Positions 37,204-49,280 of a stretch of DNA of 64,000 nt are shown piece after piece (positions within the stretch are counted from its first letter, which is position 1; every line of letters begins with the position of its first letter). This DNA comes from Tetraselmis striata (taxonomy: Eukaryota; Chlorophyta; Chlorodendrophyceae; Chlorodendrales; Chlorodendraceae). The notes under the pieces are model-generated. The model made no database searches. It was not told where the DNA came from and saw only the letters and a list, made by a program, of their open reading frames with translations. The translations under genes and the position numbers were made by a program. The DNA is taken from the NCBI GenBank assembly GCA_006384855.1, contig VCJN01001342.1, positions 1-64,000 of the forward strand, written 5' to 3'.

Positions 37204-37529
37204 ATTGTCTATAGTGTAGTATAGGCCTTGTCAAGCGCATGATGATTTGCCAACATAGGCCTTGCAATTGTTCAATAAGCTATATATAAGCTAAGTATAT
37301 ATATGTGCATATAAGCTGTATACATAAGCTATATGCATATGTAGGCTCTATCTATAAGCCATATGTATGTGCATATACAAATATATTCATATATTTATTT
37401 ACATAAGCTACACATAATGGATTTTCTGGGTTGCTGTGCAATTTAGGAGCCACTATTAAGGAAGATATGTCCCTTGTCAGAATGCATCATTACATGTCAC
37501 ACCTTTCTCACTTTACAATGCAGGCGTCG

Positions 37530-39229
37530 CTACGGGGCCGCAGCCGCCTCGGCACGCATTGCCTCCACCCGCAGACGACCCTTTGAAGCTTTACGAAGCG
37601 CCCGCGCCACAGCGTCTGTCACTCTCGGATGGCGAACGATGATGTAGCCTACGTCTGCTGGCCGGCCGTCCCCACCATGGCACAACCCCGCCCAGGCCAC
37701 CTGCGCGCTGGAGGTGTGCTCGCGGATGAAGAGACGCACGGCGCGGTGCCACTCCAGTGCAGGCAGCTCGCCAGCCTGCGCCCGGGGATTACACACATAC
37801 AATACACATGTCCACATAATTTAGGCCTTCAGTCGAAGAAAAAACAACCTCAACCGCGCAGCGGGCTCAGCTCTGGCACAATGGCATTTTTTTGGTGCGC
37901 TCAATGCCGCAAACGCAGTTGGGGTTTCGTGCATGATTAGTAGTTTGCGCCCCCCCCCCCCCCCCCCCCCCACACACACACAAAGCGCGCAGAGATAAAT
38001 ACCCATCGAAATAACGGGGTTATCCCATAATGGAACGCACGACGGATTGTTCTCGACACAATGTGTTGAACCATTCATATGTCAAGAGCCTGCAAACCCT
38101 ACTAAATGATCCGAGACACCTTCTGATTGTGATTTTTCAGATATGAGCACAAGCCGGAGGCGTGGCCTTGCAGCACGCACCAAGTCCCCAAAGATGCCGG
38201 CGGTGAGGTTGGCGACGACCAGCGTACGCTCCACGCCGTCATCCGCCGCCCGGATACGGCGCAGCACCTCCGCCTCCTCCTCCAAGCATCCCGCCCGCTC
38301 CAGTGCGTCCACATTGAAGCCCAGATCCTGCAGCTCGCGCAGCGCGCGCCCCTCCGCGTGCACAAGGCTCGAGTTGGTGAAGAAGATGAGCGAGTAGCGC
38401 TCCCCCGCGCCGCCCACCGGCGTCGTGCAGTGCGGCACGTTGCCGTCAAAGCGGTGCCATGTGTTGCGCACGTCCAGCTCGCCCATGCCATCCACCTGCA
38501 GCTTGCCACCCTCGTAGTCCCCGAGCCCGATGATCATGCTGTAGCCTGCGTTGTTGGCGTCCACGTGGCGTTTGGAGGCATATGCCTTGTTGAGCTGGAT
38601 GCTGGTGAAGGGGAAGGCGGCGCCGCCCGGCGGGCCCGACGCATTGCGCAGAAAGGCGCACAACAGGCGGGCCAGCTCCGGCGCGGCAAGCGTGTCATCG
38701 CTGACCTGCGCCCATCTGCGGGATTGGCAGCATGGCTGGTGTTGTCAGGGCGGCTGGGGGCATGTTCTGAATGTGCTCTTGGGAGTGTGGTTTGAACAAC
38801 TTGGAGGAAAGTGGGAAGACAACTCCGCAACACCCGTCTCCGGCGAAAAAGACTTCTTCTGAAGCGGTGCCGAAACTGGCTCAATCGTGGCGAATTCACT
38901 CTGGACATGCTGGATGGATGCGTGCGGTACGGGGCCCGGCGCACCGGCTGCCAACCAGCCCCAGGCAGAACGCCTCGATGTGGCTCTGCCCCTCCGGCAT
39001 CACGCTACGCCGCGTGGTGTTCCGCGGGAACTCCACGCCGCGAAGCACCGCCAGCACCACGTCCGCCGTGACCTCCGCCCCGCCGTCCAAAGCGCGCCGA
39101 CAAGCCTCCGCCGCCTCGCGGCTCACTTGGACCGCTGGGCCCCGCGGCTCCGCCTGATCCGGTGCAGCCGTCTGCGACCGCCGGTGTTGCGCGGATTTCT
39201 TCCCAGCTTTGCTACGCTTTGACTTTGGC
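37530..39229 (-). CDS. 2-oxoglutarate/Fe(II) oxygenase, possibly TET/JBP-like (5' end missing)
   Basis: Three exons fit in frame on the minus strand: 38945-39229, 38181-38715, 37530-37775. The first needs an upstream exon, because it starts in phase with a 2-nt remainder; the intron before it carries a 31-G run, and no start exon was identified. The core has FTSIQLNKAY, then H-V-D (KRHVDANNAGYSMIIGLGDY), then GG-L, a distal His (VPHCTTP) and an Arg in ERYSLIFFT. This is the double-stranded beta-helix layout with HxD...H for iron and Arg for 2-oxoglutarate. The N-x5-HxD spacing and GLGDYxGG recall TET/JBP nucleobase oxygenases, but other families share these features. About 140 further residues are unassigned. 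TGTAA (+ ttaca 37490-37494) lies 36 bp past the stop. Confidence 0.6.
37950..37971. repeat. Poly-C run in an oxygenase intron
   Basis: 22 C on the + strand, followed by (CA)n, inside intron 37776-38180. On the transcript strand this is poly-G, opposite to the lipase introns. Confidence 0.85.
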
Positions 39230-39303
39230 CTACATACACCAAGCCGGCCGGTAATGTATGGTCTCAGGCTCGTCGGATGGACCCCCCGGGGGCGGGGGGT
39301 GGT

Positions 39304-39334
<31 letters not shown>
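39304..39334. repeat. 31-nt poly-G run
   Basis: One of the two longest G runs seen, about 75 bp upstream of the first recognised oxygenase exon on that gene's 5' side. Confidence 0.85.
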
Positions 39335-39336
<2 letters not shown>

Positions 39337-40551
39337 GCGGGTGGGATGGAGGGATAGGGCTAAGGGGCAGAACACTGCCCTGCCTATGCTCACAAAAGCT
39401 ATCAGCGGCATGCGCGCCGCTTTCGGTTTGGGAGCAGACAGGCCACCTGGCCTGCCTTCCTGGCAAGCTAAACCCTCAACCCCAGTTATGTTGGACACAC
39501 CACAGCTTCCGATTATTCTGGAAGGCAATAACCGTGTGTGTTACTGATAGGGCTGTGAAGGGTTCGCGTGGTGTCCCGAAAAGTACTCGTAGCATGCGTA
39601 CTGCTCTGCTCTACGGCAAGCTATGGCCTGCCACTGCGTGAATGAATGATTACTGCACTGCGGCGCCGGCGACATGCGGCAGAGTGGTGAAGTATTGGCA
39701 CGCCCTGCCTGCAGCTTGGGTGATGCGCGGTGTTCAAACGCTTGAGCGCGCACTCGCGCTATCACTCTCTATGTACTGGAGTGCATAGCAGCGCTCACAG
39801 CCGAGTCGCAGCATTGGTGGCCACTGTCGGGCCTGGCGGCGCGTAGTGGGGAGTGACCAACCTGTTGCCGCCAGTCGCAGTAGCCTTGCAGCTGAGCGCA
39901 ATGCCGGATGACCCCGGCTGGCCGGGTGCTTTGGCCGTGCAGGTGGGGTCGCCGACGGGACGGCGGAGCGGCCGAGACGACGCGCGCACCACGGCAGCAA
40001 ACGGCGGCGGCGCTTTATCTGTCAGGCGAGCGCACGCTACCGCGGGGAACGCCATGCCGCCTACCCTGGAGGGTCAGCGAGAACGGCCTACTGCGCCGAC
40101 TGATGATGCCTTGGCTCGGGGATTGCGGTCCCTCGCAGGAGCACGCCGTGAAGGACCCGGAAACCGATCACGGCCTGTGATGTCGTGGTTCCGTAGCTCG
40201 CCATAAGCTCAAGTAATCTGTAGAGGCCGATGACAGGTGCGATTGTCACGATGATGTAGACGACGCGATGATACAGCCCTGCTTGTCCGCTCGGTTGAGC
40301 GGTCGTCTCGTACGTGAGAAGTACTGGGTTCGATTCCTGGCCGATGTATAAGGATTATTTCCGCAATATCGTCCCGGCGTGGGTTTCCCCGGTTGATGTC
40401 GTTTTACACTGTACCACCGCCGCGCAATTGCTGCTGTGGACGTTTTTTATTGCCTTTTCGGGTGGTTTCCTGATAGCCTTTTGCAGCTAGCTCATGTTTT
40501 ACACTGCTGTACTGTAGTCCTCATCATAAACCGCAGTGCCTGATTTTTTTT

Positions 40552-40650
40552 CGCCCCCGGGACAGGACTGGCACCAGTGAAACCCTTGCAGCGTCTCTAC
40601 GACGGCTGTTTAGGCAGCAGTCCAGTTACGGAAAGCGCTGGGTAGCCCTT
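40552..40650 (+). repeat. Dispersed repeat family A, copy 3
   Basis: Core only, from 'cgcccccgggacaggactgg' to 'tacggaaagcgctgggtag'. The tail seen in copies 1 and 2 is absent. Confidence 0.75.
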
Positions 40651-41501
40651 CGGGGCTCGCGAGTGAGGCAATGGTCTACGGGCTATGCCAGACCTACGAC
40701 TGCAGTTGGCGCAAGAGGTCAAGTGCTAGCTAGGGCGGCTTCGGCCGATGTCCCGGGGCGAACTTTACTTTTACGAACCGATGAGGAAGGGTTTTAACGT
40801 TTTAACCAAACCCGCCTGAGCTGGTGGGCACACAGTACCGGGTACCTGTACCTATTGAATTTGGTATGTGGCCAGCCGTCACTTACACAAGCCACAAGCT
40901 CACAACCGTAACGTTTCCTGGGTCTGGCCCCGCCGAAGAGCCGACACAGGGCATACAGGCGGGCTATGGCCTTGGGCCGGGCCCCAAAGACCTATCCGAT
41001 CGTTGGGGGATGGCTCGGTACGTGGGCTGGACCGGCTCCGGTCGGCAAGCGCTGCCTCTCTTGCGGTGGTCATCGCTGCCCATACCTGCGTGTAACGCGC
41101 CGTAACGTTTTTTTTCCGCAGCCTCCCCAGGATGGCACGGTAGCAGCGATGCGAGCAACGACCCGGCCCAAACTCTGGGTTAGATAGCTACACGTACGGG
41201 TCTGCATGCAAGGCTCTGCGCCACTTCATGGTGTTGGGTATGCTCTGCAAGTGGCCCCAATTGGCCGAAGCATGCGCGGGTCGGAAGGGCAAGATGCGTT
41301 AATGTACGTGCGCAACCGGAACAATATTCGCGCTGACGAGTATCTTCCCCACCCGCCTTTCCCCCGGATGGTTATCCACGCCACGTGAGAGCGGATGTAG
41401 ATAACGGTGTGTACCGCTAGGAGCATTCTGTGGGTTTCGAGACTTCTCTCTCGACTCGTGTTGTTGGGGACGAGGCGGTAATCCGGCAGTCCGGGTGGTC
41501 A

Positions 41502-41804
41502 CTATCACGTTCGTTCGCCACATCCGCGAAAGATATGCCTTTGTGGTTAGACGAGTACCCCGTTATGTCGTTCGCTTCGTATGCGGTTGGCTCAGTGTTC
41601 GATTCCCGGCGGCGGTGATGGTTATAAACCTCACTGCTATCTCCGCCCCGGGTTTCGGATATCTGTGTCCATGCCGGGTGCGGGGTTAGCGGTGCGGGGG
41701 CTTGGCAGGTAAGTGCCGTTGTACTTACCTGCTTACTTCACTCGCCTAATGTTCGAACGATATAACGTGAACTATCACGTTCGTTCGCCACATCCGCGAA
41801 AGAT
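41502..41804. repeat. Pair of ~34-bp direct repeats
   Basis: 'actatcacgttcgttcgcca' plus 'catccgcgaaagat' occurs at 41502-41535 and 41771-41804. The words 'gggtggtca' also flank both, in swapped order. Possibly a deletion or recombination scar of a larger repeat. Confidence 0.7.
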
Positions 41805-42539
41805 GCCGGGTGGTCACCAACCCGCTCCGTTGTAGGCTAGCCGCGCGCAATATTATGCACTGTATGTACCTTACTCGTACGTACACCAGTCATATTAATT
41901 TCCAAGGTATTATTCTACCAGATATTTCAAAATGGTATCCTACCGGTATTCTATGATAAGCTCCCGCAAGAACCTCTTTTCTTTCTATATTTATACCGCT
42001 AAGCGATAGATCAGCGAGCGATATCGACGCTGAGCGATACCCAGCGAGACTCGGCGACCGCGTTAGCGCCGTTGGATCTTAATCTCTCGCTGGCCCGGAA
42101 AATAACTCGCGAACAGAACTGCAAACCCTACTGGTTGACGCCTAGCGTATCCCCAGAATAGGGGTAGCCTCCCCAGGATATGGGCGGTAATGGCTCGGTT
42201 TGTGGGATAGTGTGGGGTACGAAATCAGTAAAGGGGGTTTAGTCCTCGACTCCTCGTATACTGATGGTGAGCTGGAAAATCCTGAAATCCTTGTATAAAA
42301 TATAATAAAGGGCATATATATCATCTACCCATAGTTTATATTGTGCTCACAATGGCACGAGTATACAAGTGCGGGGCTACCAGTACTGTACCCGTGCGCG
42401 CCTGAGTTGCATCAGCAGACGCCATCTACCGGAACCCGCTCACGGCGCAGGCGGACGCCGGCACGTGCCGCATACACCTTCCCTGGCGCCCTCGCTGCTG
42501 GAGGAGGAGCTAGCGATACATTAAAGGCGGGGCTTGTGG

Positions 42540-42880
42540 GGTGGCGGTCGTGCCCGCGGTCAACGGCCTAATGATAACATAGTATCCCAGTAGTGGGTGC
42601 CGCCCCTTCAGGTCTGTGCTGGCGGCCTCTGACGCGAGCGCATTATGGTTGATGCGCAGCCCAGCAGATGCGCGAATGACGGTTGCCCAACAGAGGCTGA
42701 AGGGAACGTCGCACACGCTGCACTTGATAGTAAAATAGCTCTCCAAGCCCGCTCTGTAGCACAGGTAGCAGCGGCGTTGCTAGGGGGCGCCGCTGACTTC
42801 GTGCCGGGGGGGACAGGGTATAGTAGTGTCCCGGCTCGGACGGTCCAGCCGCCGGCACCGCTGGCATTTTGTGAAGTCGG
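42540..42880 (-). pseudogene. Cys-rich remnant, possibly a transposase zinc ribbon
   Basis: Minus-strand frames give KCQRCRRLDRPS, then RCYLCYRAGLESYFTIKCSV (continuing CDVPFSLCW), with a frame break between. The paired CxxC spacing resembles the C-terminal Cys-rich domain of piggyBac-type transposases, but nothing else of such a protein was found nearby. Alternative: fragment of an unrelated zinc-binding protein. Confidence 0.25.
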
Positions 42881-43018
42881 CGATAACCCTGTTCCCGCGC
42901 GAACGCTGCCGAGCAGGATCCGCGGGGCCACGTAATTCTTAGCCCTGTATAGATTAGGTACATAAAGAAGCGGCGGGAGAAGCCCACGAGGGTATAATAT
43001 AGTCTTATCGGTGAGCAG

Positions 43019-43066
43019 TTAATATATAATAGTTGATAGTATAGCAGTTAATATATAATAGTGGTT
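43019..43066. repeat. Short tandem AT-rich repeat
   Basis: 'cagttaatatataatagt' occurs twice in 48 bp in an otherwise unannotated region. Confidence 0.6.
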
Positions 43067-43296
43067 GGATTTGATGTAGATGATTTTATGATGCTGCAGT
43101 CCTTGGTGCAGAAATGTAGGTCTCTTTGAGTTGGTCTTCAAGCAGCCGATAAGGTGCCATCCCTCCTTGACCACAGCCACAGCTGCCTGTAGCATGGACA
43201 TCATAGATTCACATTGTAAGTACTGTGTATTCACATCACTGTGTCCACAGCATTGCATGTTGGAGGAATGCGACAACGAGTGTATCGATATAGGAC

Positions 43297-43325
43297 GGGG
43301 GGGGGGGGGGGGGGGGGGGGGGGGG
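43297..43325. repeat. 29-nt poly-G run
   Basis: Isolated G run in a region without a supported gene. It resembles the runs in the lipase introns. Confidence 0.85.
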
Positions 43326-44333
43326 CGGAGGGGAGGGGGATACGGCGCTACGACCACAACTAAAGATTGGGATCAAATAGCCAACCATGCATCACAGTCA
43401 TAGCATTGCACCGTCGCATGTTGTCATACGGGCCTGCCATACGAGTCGCTACACAAGATTTGCCTTCGCATATTTCAAAAAGTTGCTTGCGATGCTGCGT
43501 CCGGACAGCTGGTGCTGCTCTGTATGCTGTGCCAAACATTTTGCAGCCGCGCCATATGCTGTGCTATCCCGGCTGATGCTGCCCACTATGCTGCGCTGTG
43601 CATGTTTCAGCCGCACCACATGCTTGTGCCATGCCGGCTGGCGCTGCTAAGCGTGATATGCCAGGTATGTGTATGATGCGCCTGATGTGTATTCCGCAGC
43701 AAACGGTGCCAGTAACTCACTTTAATTTTCAAAATTGTTAAGCAATCATGGACATATTGAATACTCGGTCGCTCCATCAACACACATGCACACTGACATC
43801 CTATTGCATTGTGTAACATACATCATGCATGATAGAGCAAAGAGGGCAGAGAAAACATGCCCGTGAATGCGGTGCCCTGCGTGGACATCAAGTTAGCCAG
43901 CGTGGCCATTGTGTGGCGGCTGTGGTCGTTAATGTAGAAGGAGCGATTGACATGACAGTAGTAACTTACTTATTACACACCAACTGCACAAATAAAACGC
44001 ATCATGTTACACCATATTTACCATTCTTTTTCATGGAAAAGAGATGCAATATATAAATATATAGCTCAATGTGGCACTTCTGTTATATCGCTCTTGGGCC
44101 GCGTCACGGATACGTACATGTCCATAACTTCCTGCTCTTCTGTCCTCCCATTACGGCACCCGCTGGTGACCATGCCAGCCCGGCAGGGTTTCGTGTTTTA
44201 ATGATTCGCTCAGTGTCGCCGGCGCGGTATTGCCGCTGCACACATCAATAGCGAAAAAATGTCTCAATAATTAGTATTTTCATTTCACATAATACTACAG
44301 GAGAGACGGATACTGCATGAGCCAGGTAAATGC

Positions 44334-44365
44334 TTCCATACTTATGCTGCATGATAAGTATGGAA
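44334..44365. repeat. Perfect 12-bp inverted repeat (hairpin)
   Basis: Arms ttccatacttat and ataagtatggaa around an 8-nt loop. No gene ends here, so its role is unknown. Confidence 0.6.
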
Positions 44366-44586
44366 ACATTTTGATTGTGCATTTCTCGCAGGCGTCAAGG
44401 TGACTGTCCTGTGTGCATGTTGGAGTGCAGGTCATTGGATGACTGTAATTAATGACATGATATATTTCAATTGTTTGTATGTACTATTTGGAAAGCAGAT
44501 CTGAGACTCACATTAGTGCACCTTTGATATATTTTGTCAGTCTGCTGCCCAAGTGCCCAGTTAATCCTCCAGACAACCTGAGTCAA

Positions 44587-45109
44587 CTAAAAGTAATTGA
44601 CCTTTGATGATGCTCGGCGGGCAGTTCGGACGCAGTTTGCAGTACTGAAGTGGTCAATATGATGTTTCATGGCGGGGATGCCGCACTTAGCAATACTATG
44701 AGTAGCAGCGAATAGCAGGCCGGGACTTGCCAGGAACCAAAGGAACTCCATGAAAATCCTTTGTGATTTAATTGCCTCCAGTGTATGGGCTTGATGAACT
44801 TGTCCTTGAGATAAGCAAAGCGGATGAAATGTACAAACTGAGATTTGCCACTGGGCACAGCTCAACAAACATTTGCCGAGCGACCGCCGCAGTTTGCCAT
44901 TCCCAGTCTTGCATGTCAGCAATATTATGCAGAAAAAAGCCAAAGAAAGTCTCAATATATAACATGAATTTCAAATCGTAGTCACGAATGTGTGTCAGCA
45001 CCTGGAGCGGACTACAGATAAGACATCTATGCAAGTTATATGCGATGCGCATTTTTTTTTCAACAGCATGCACAGTTTGCCAGAGACTATATATGATAAC
45101 TCCGTACAA
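44587..45109 (-). pseudogene. Degenerate open frames of unknown origin
   Basis: Overlapping minus-strand frames (one with IETFFGFFLHNIADMQDWEW, another with FIRFAYLKDKFIKPIHWRQL) read like one protein split by a frameshift near 44850. Less GC-rich than host genes. Not matched to a family; possibly an old transposon ORF. Confidence 0.3.
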
Positions 45110-45945
45110 GGCCGACGAGTGCTAAACAAAGTAGCGGCCGCCATACTCATTACTATTGCAAACAAATACCGTTCCGAATAACATTCCGAACGTGTCGCGC
45201 CTTCGCCGCCGTTTGGGCGGCGGAATAACACCCGTAGTTGTAGCAGTGTATAGTGCGTGTCACAAAGGTGTTGTGGAGCGGAGGTTATTGTGCCCGCCCG
45301 CGCGCCATTGCAGATAAGGGAGATCCGACCCCCGGGCTGGATCAACAGCCTATCCATCGTCTGCCCGGTATAACATAATGCTCGCAAATATTTCAAATTT
45401 TCGCGCCGAATTATGCGACGCGGGCCCCCCGTAGGACTTCTGCGCGTGGTTGGCGGAGCAATGGCGCCCCGCATCCAGTGCGCTTGATACTGTAACTACT
45501 ACACGCTCCGAACGCCAGTAGCGACTACATTTGCACGAGTGCTGGGCACCCGGCGCGGGCTGTGAAATCGGGGCAGTGCATTTCTGATGGTGGCGGCGCA
45601 GCGGCAGCGATGATAAATATAGGCGGCGGCCGTTCGGCGCCTGCCGGTGCCGTTCTGCGCGCGCTGCGGCGATACCCGCCCCGGGAAGGCGCAGGTAGTC
45701 CCTTCGTGCCGATTTGCGTCGGTGCAGACTCCCCCAGTCGCATATCTTGCCGATCCCTACCAGTACGAGTAGTCTTGTGTCCGTAGCGACTACCACTCTA
45801 CCAGGTATATGTAGCGCAGTGTGGCCCAGCCGCGCTGCTCGCGCGGGTGGCACTGGCAGTTGAACAAATCCCGGACAAGCGCGTTGGGGCGCCGGACGGC
45901 GGGAGAGCGGCCAATCTGGACAGAGAACCGCGAGTATCGCTGGAA

Positions 45946-46095
45946 GAGTTCTTTCGTCTGAAAGAACTCCCTCGTACGCCTTCGCGGAGTTCTTTGAGGC
46001 GAAAGAACCCTCGCTGCGGTACCGGGGTACCGGGCCGAGTCTCGCTGAGCGAGCGACGAGTATCGCTGGGCCAGAAAGAACCCCCGCCCCGGAGG
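45946..46095. repeat. Cluster of small hairpins
   Basis: 'agttctttcgtctgaaagaa' is a near-perfect stem-loop (9-bp arms). About 30 bp on, 'gttctttgaggcgaaagaac' forms another, and related 'aaagaacccc' words follow to 46085. The region has no supported gene. Confidence 0.6.
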
Positions 46096-46480
46096 AAACT
46101 GCGCCGCGGTCTCCCATAATCCTTACGTGGCACCGCCTATTCGCCAGCCGCCAGCAATCGTCCAACAACAGCTAGCTAACAAAGAGCGCTCGCATCGTTT
46201 CCTCCCACGGAGGAAATCCGCGGCGACAAGGCGTAGTGCATGTACACTATTCGTGTTGGGAGTCGTGTTTTCCGGGTAATTTGTGCATTTGTATCGTATA
46301 TTATTCGTCAAAAATTTGGAACGACGAAGTGAGTACTCGCGTACTATACGACGCGCTCGGTTTCGCCACCGCCTCGTACTAATCCTTAGTACTCGTACCA
46401 GCAGCCGCTGCTAGTTTTTTAAAACATCACGCCGCGCTGAGTAAATACCAGGGTTGGGCTGCAGTCCACTTTCCAGTACT

Positions 46481-46640
46481 GCAGTACTGCAGGCTGCAGG
46501 CAGGCTGCAGTGCAGGCTGCAGTCAACAGGCTGCAGTACTGCAGGCTGCAGGCAGGCTGCAGTGCAGGCTGCAGTCAACAGGCTGCAGTACTGCAGGCTG
46601 CAGGCAGGCTGCAGTGCAGGCTGCAGTGCAGGCTGCAGTA
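46481..46640. repeat. 52-bp CTGCAG-rich tandem repeat, three units
   Basis: Units at 46481-46532, 46533-46584 and 46585-46640 (partial). Each is built from gcaggctgcag/ctgcagtactgcag words. Related ctgcag words recur at 47885-47950. Confidence 0.85.
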
Positions 46641-46855
46641 GCACTGAAACTGCTGATTATAGGGAAGGGCGGGACAGTGAAGTAAGGGCGAAGGGGCAGC
46701 CATGGCGGATGCGCAGGGGCTGCAATCGTGGCGGAAGATGTAATATACATCATGAAATTGCCTACCGTGTGTACTTTTGTGTGTGTCCTACGATGATGTC
46801 CTAACGCATGCATAGTGGAACACGCGTAAAAAATCATGATGGCATAAAAACCCCT

Positions 46856-47450
46856 CTAATCCCCCGCCTCTTCATCCGCTGGCTCGGCACCGTACTGCTC
46901 CAGCATGGACTCCACGGCTTCCCATTGAATGCGGCTGGCCTCCCCCTCGCCCTCGCCCTCATGGACTTGGCTAGCTAGCCAATCCTCTCCGCATGGCTTG
47001 AGTAGATCCGCCGCCATGGCGATGAATACAGGCTCTCCGTAGTACGACGCCAGTAACTCCATGACCTAGGCATTCAAGCCCAGGTTCTTCTGAACGAAGA
47101 TGCAGGCACCCATGTTATCCAAGTTCATTCTATTTCTCAAGTGCATGGTGAATTGGTGATAAGACCAACAAGATAGAACACGCGCTCGCACTCAATCTGT
47201 AAGCCCGGCGCACATAAATGCAATCCTAGCTAATTCAGAGATGAGGGGAAAGGAAGAAGGGGCATTCGCTGGTGAACATGGTTTTCACCGGGGTGATGAA
47301 CGTTAGCGCTGCCTTGCCGAAGCGGGCACACACATTGGCGTACAATGTCTTCATGCATGACTTTGACTTTTGACACATCCTTGTGGTGATCTTTTCGACT
47401 CTGATTGTCTGCGGGTAGGGAGCAAGCGGCAGCCAGCAAACATCAGCCAT
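46856..47450 (-). pseudogene. hAT transposase remnant (minus strand)
   Basis: Pieces in order on the minus strand: ILYANVCARFGKAALTFITP (region 47235-47365); IECERVFYLVGLITN (about 47170-47215); LRNRMNLDNMGACIFVQKNL (about 47065-47160); then MELLASYYGEP and an acidic tail ending at 46856. The ECERVF...G..TN...RNRM pattern is that of the hAT C-terminal dimerisation domain. Frame changes and a stop make it non-functional. Confidence 0.5.
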
Positions 47451-48099
47451 CAGTAAAGGGGGGGAACAAAGTCTTAGATCAGAAGCACAGCTCCGTTGCA
47501 GTGCTGGCCGCGGCTTCGGCGGTGCTGTCCTCCGCCATCGCCTCGTCCGCCATCGCCGCTGCACTCTACTTCGCGGCAAACTGGTCTCCCTCCATATACT
47601 TGATTAAGAGTGACGAGAGGAGGATGACAGGTAGCTAGTGGTGCCTGGGCGAGCGTGAAATGAGGATAGGTTCGGCTGTTGTGTGTGGTCTACTGGTCTA
47701 TGGCTCTATGCCCCGATGCAGCGACGTGTGACGGTACATGCACGAGCGAGTACGGTGCTATCCGCGGCGCTCCGACCGCCGGAACCGTCGCCATACGGCC
47801 TATTATCATTGGCGGGCGCCGTCAAAACGTTATCCAGTGAGATTTGGGGCACTTCTGGTAGCTGCACTGCATCCCCTTTTCGGGAAGTACTGCATGCTGC
47901 AGTGCGGAACCTTAACTGCAGGCTGCAGTTTCTGCAGCCCACAGTGCAGTAGACGATACGGCAGCCCAACGCTGGTAAATACATGTACACCCGTCGGCTG
48001 CTGCCGCCGCACTGGCGCAGCAGCCCCGCCACGTTTGTCACAGAAAAGAACATGGGCCGGCTTCCAAGAAATGTGGCTGATGCGATTCTTCAAGCGGCT

Positions 48100-48507
48100 A
48101 TTCTGTCAAGTCATGGCCTTTAAAACCCGCCCAATTATGTGGTGATTGGGAGATAATTAACGTCGCCTACTTTAAAAAGGCATGCTGCCAAGGAGCTTGC
48201 TAACATTACTCAACGGATTTTGTCTATGGCGCCCATAGCCGCCCATGTAGAGAGGATGAAAAGCATGCACAAGCTCATTGAGACCAAAGGGCGCGTTGCT
48301 ATGAAGCACCACCGTGTCGTGGCGGTCTCATGGATCTATTGTATTGCTACGTGAACATGTGTCTCTTGAATGACGTAGACGAGGAGCTTGTGAGCATAGT
48401 TGAGAACATGATTGTTATGGAGTTGGTTGCTCAGGACAAGGCCGCCGAATCGGTGGCTTTTAAGCAGACCAATGAGGCTGGGCAAGTTCAGAATTCTGAG
48501 TAGTTGT
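48100..48507 (+). pseudogene. hAT transposase remnant (plus strand)
   Basis: Reads AAKELANITQRILSMAPIAA then HVERMKSMHKLIETKGRVAM and, after a frameshift, YVNMCLLNDVDEELVSIVEN, ending at a stop near 48507. This is the hAT dimerisation layout (LA..IL....A..ER..S..H...R..L ... N..LL). Orientation and sequence differ from the remnant at 46856-47450, so it is a second insertion. Confidence 0.5.
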
Positions 48508-49280
48508 AGGCGGAGGGATTATGGTCGCCCTTGACCAACTGATCACTGGCCTTTGGAATCCGGATTTTTACAATTAGGCATATTTTTTGGGTCATTATTT
48601 CCGTGTTATTTATGTATTGTTTCAAAACATACAACGTGCAGCGGTGCAAATAGCGTGTAATCCACCGCAGTATGACGATTTCTAATGGAGCGGTTTCCAC
48701 CCGTCGGGGTCCCGGCAGGCGGCGGCGATACCTACGCGCTCAATAGGTCGCAATTTCAGTACTTTGTTGCCTGGAGTAAGATCCCGGTAGAATTCCCAAT
48801 AGGACACCAAGATTTGAATGATGCTTTGAAAGTCCCTTCTCAAAACTCCCGCCGGGATCTTAGCATTATGTGTACCGACGAGGAGAGGGAAGACCAAAAA
48901 GCGGGTAAAGATCCAAAGACATGAACCATGAGCCGGAATGATATGCATGTGAGCCTTGATGTAGGAAAATATTGCGAAATGATGATCGCATCACGTGAGG
49001 CTACGCATCAGACTTACACCGCCCAATATAGCGGAAGAAGGAGAACCCATGAAATCTTGAACTACAAATGGGAATTGAACCATGGTCACTTGCCGTACGT
49101 GCTTGCCACTTTGACTTCGTAACCATGTTGAATATCAAGCTCGAAATAGGTGCCGATCGGGCTTGGATGTCATCCCTACTTGATATCGTACATGTTCCTT
49201 ATTGGTCCGATCCGGGCCAAGGACCACATCACGGGACTGTACGAGGTACTGTCCCAGCCAGGGTTGCGATGAAGTACCCC

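Larger units (their letters stand above)
39335..42530. other. Gene-poor region with small repeats
   Basis: No gene supported. Contains dispersed repeat A copy 3, a tRNA-like B-box string near 40320, and a ~34-bp direct repeat ('actatcacgttcgttcgcca...') at 41502-41535 and 41771-41804. Confidence 0.45.

Noticed and set aside
40262-40350. tRNA-like sequence with 'gggttcgattcc' B-box and a D-arm-like hairpin
   Set aside because: The acceptor ends do not pair and the anticodon arm does not form a 7-nt loop. At best a tRNA-derived SINE head or degenerate tRNA.
45350-46168. 272-codon minus-strand frame
   Set aside because: Covers the hairpin cluster and repeats, has no domain, and its composition changes along its length.
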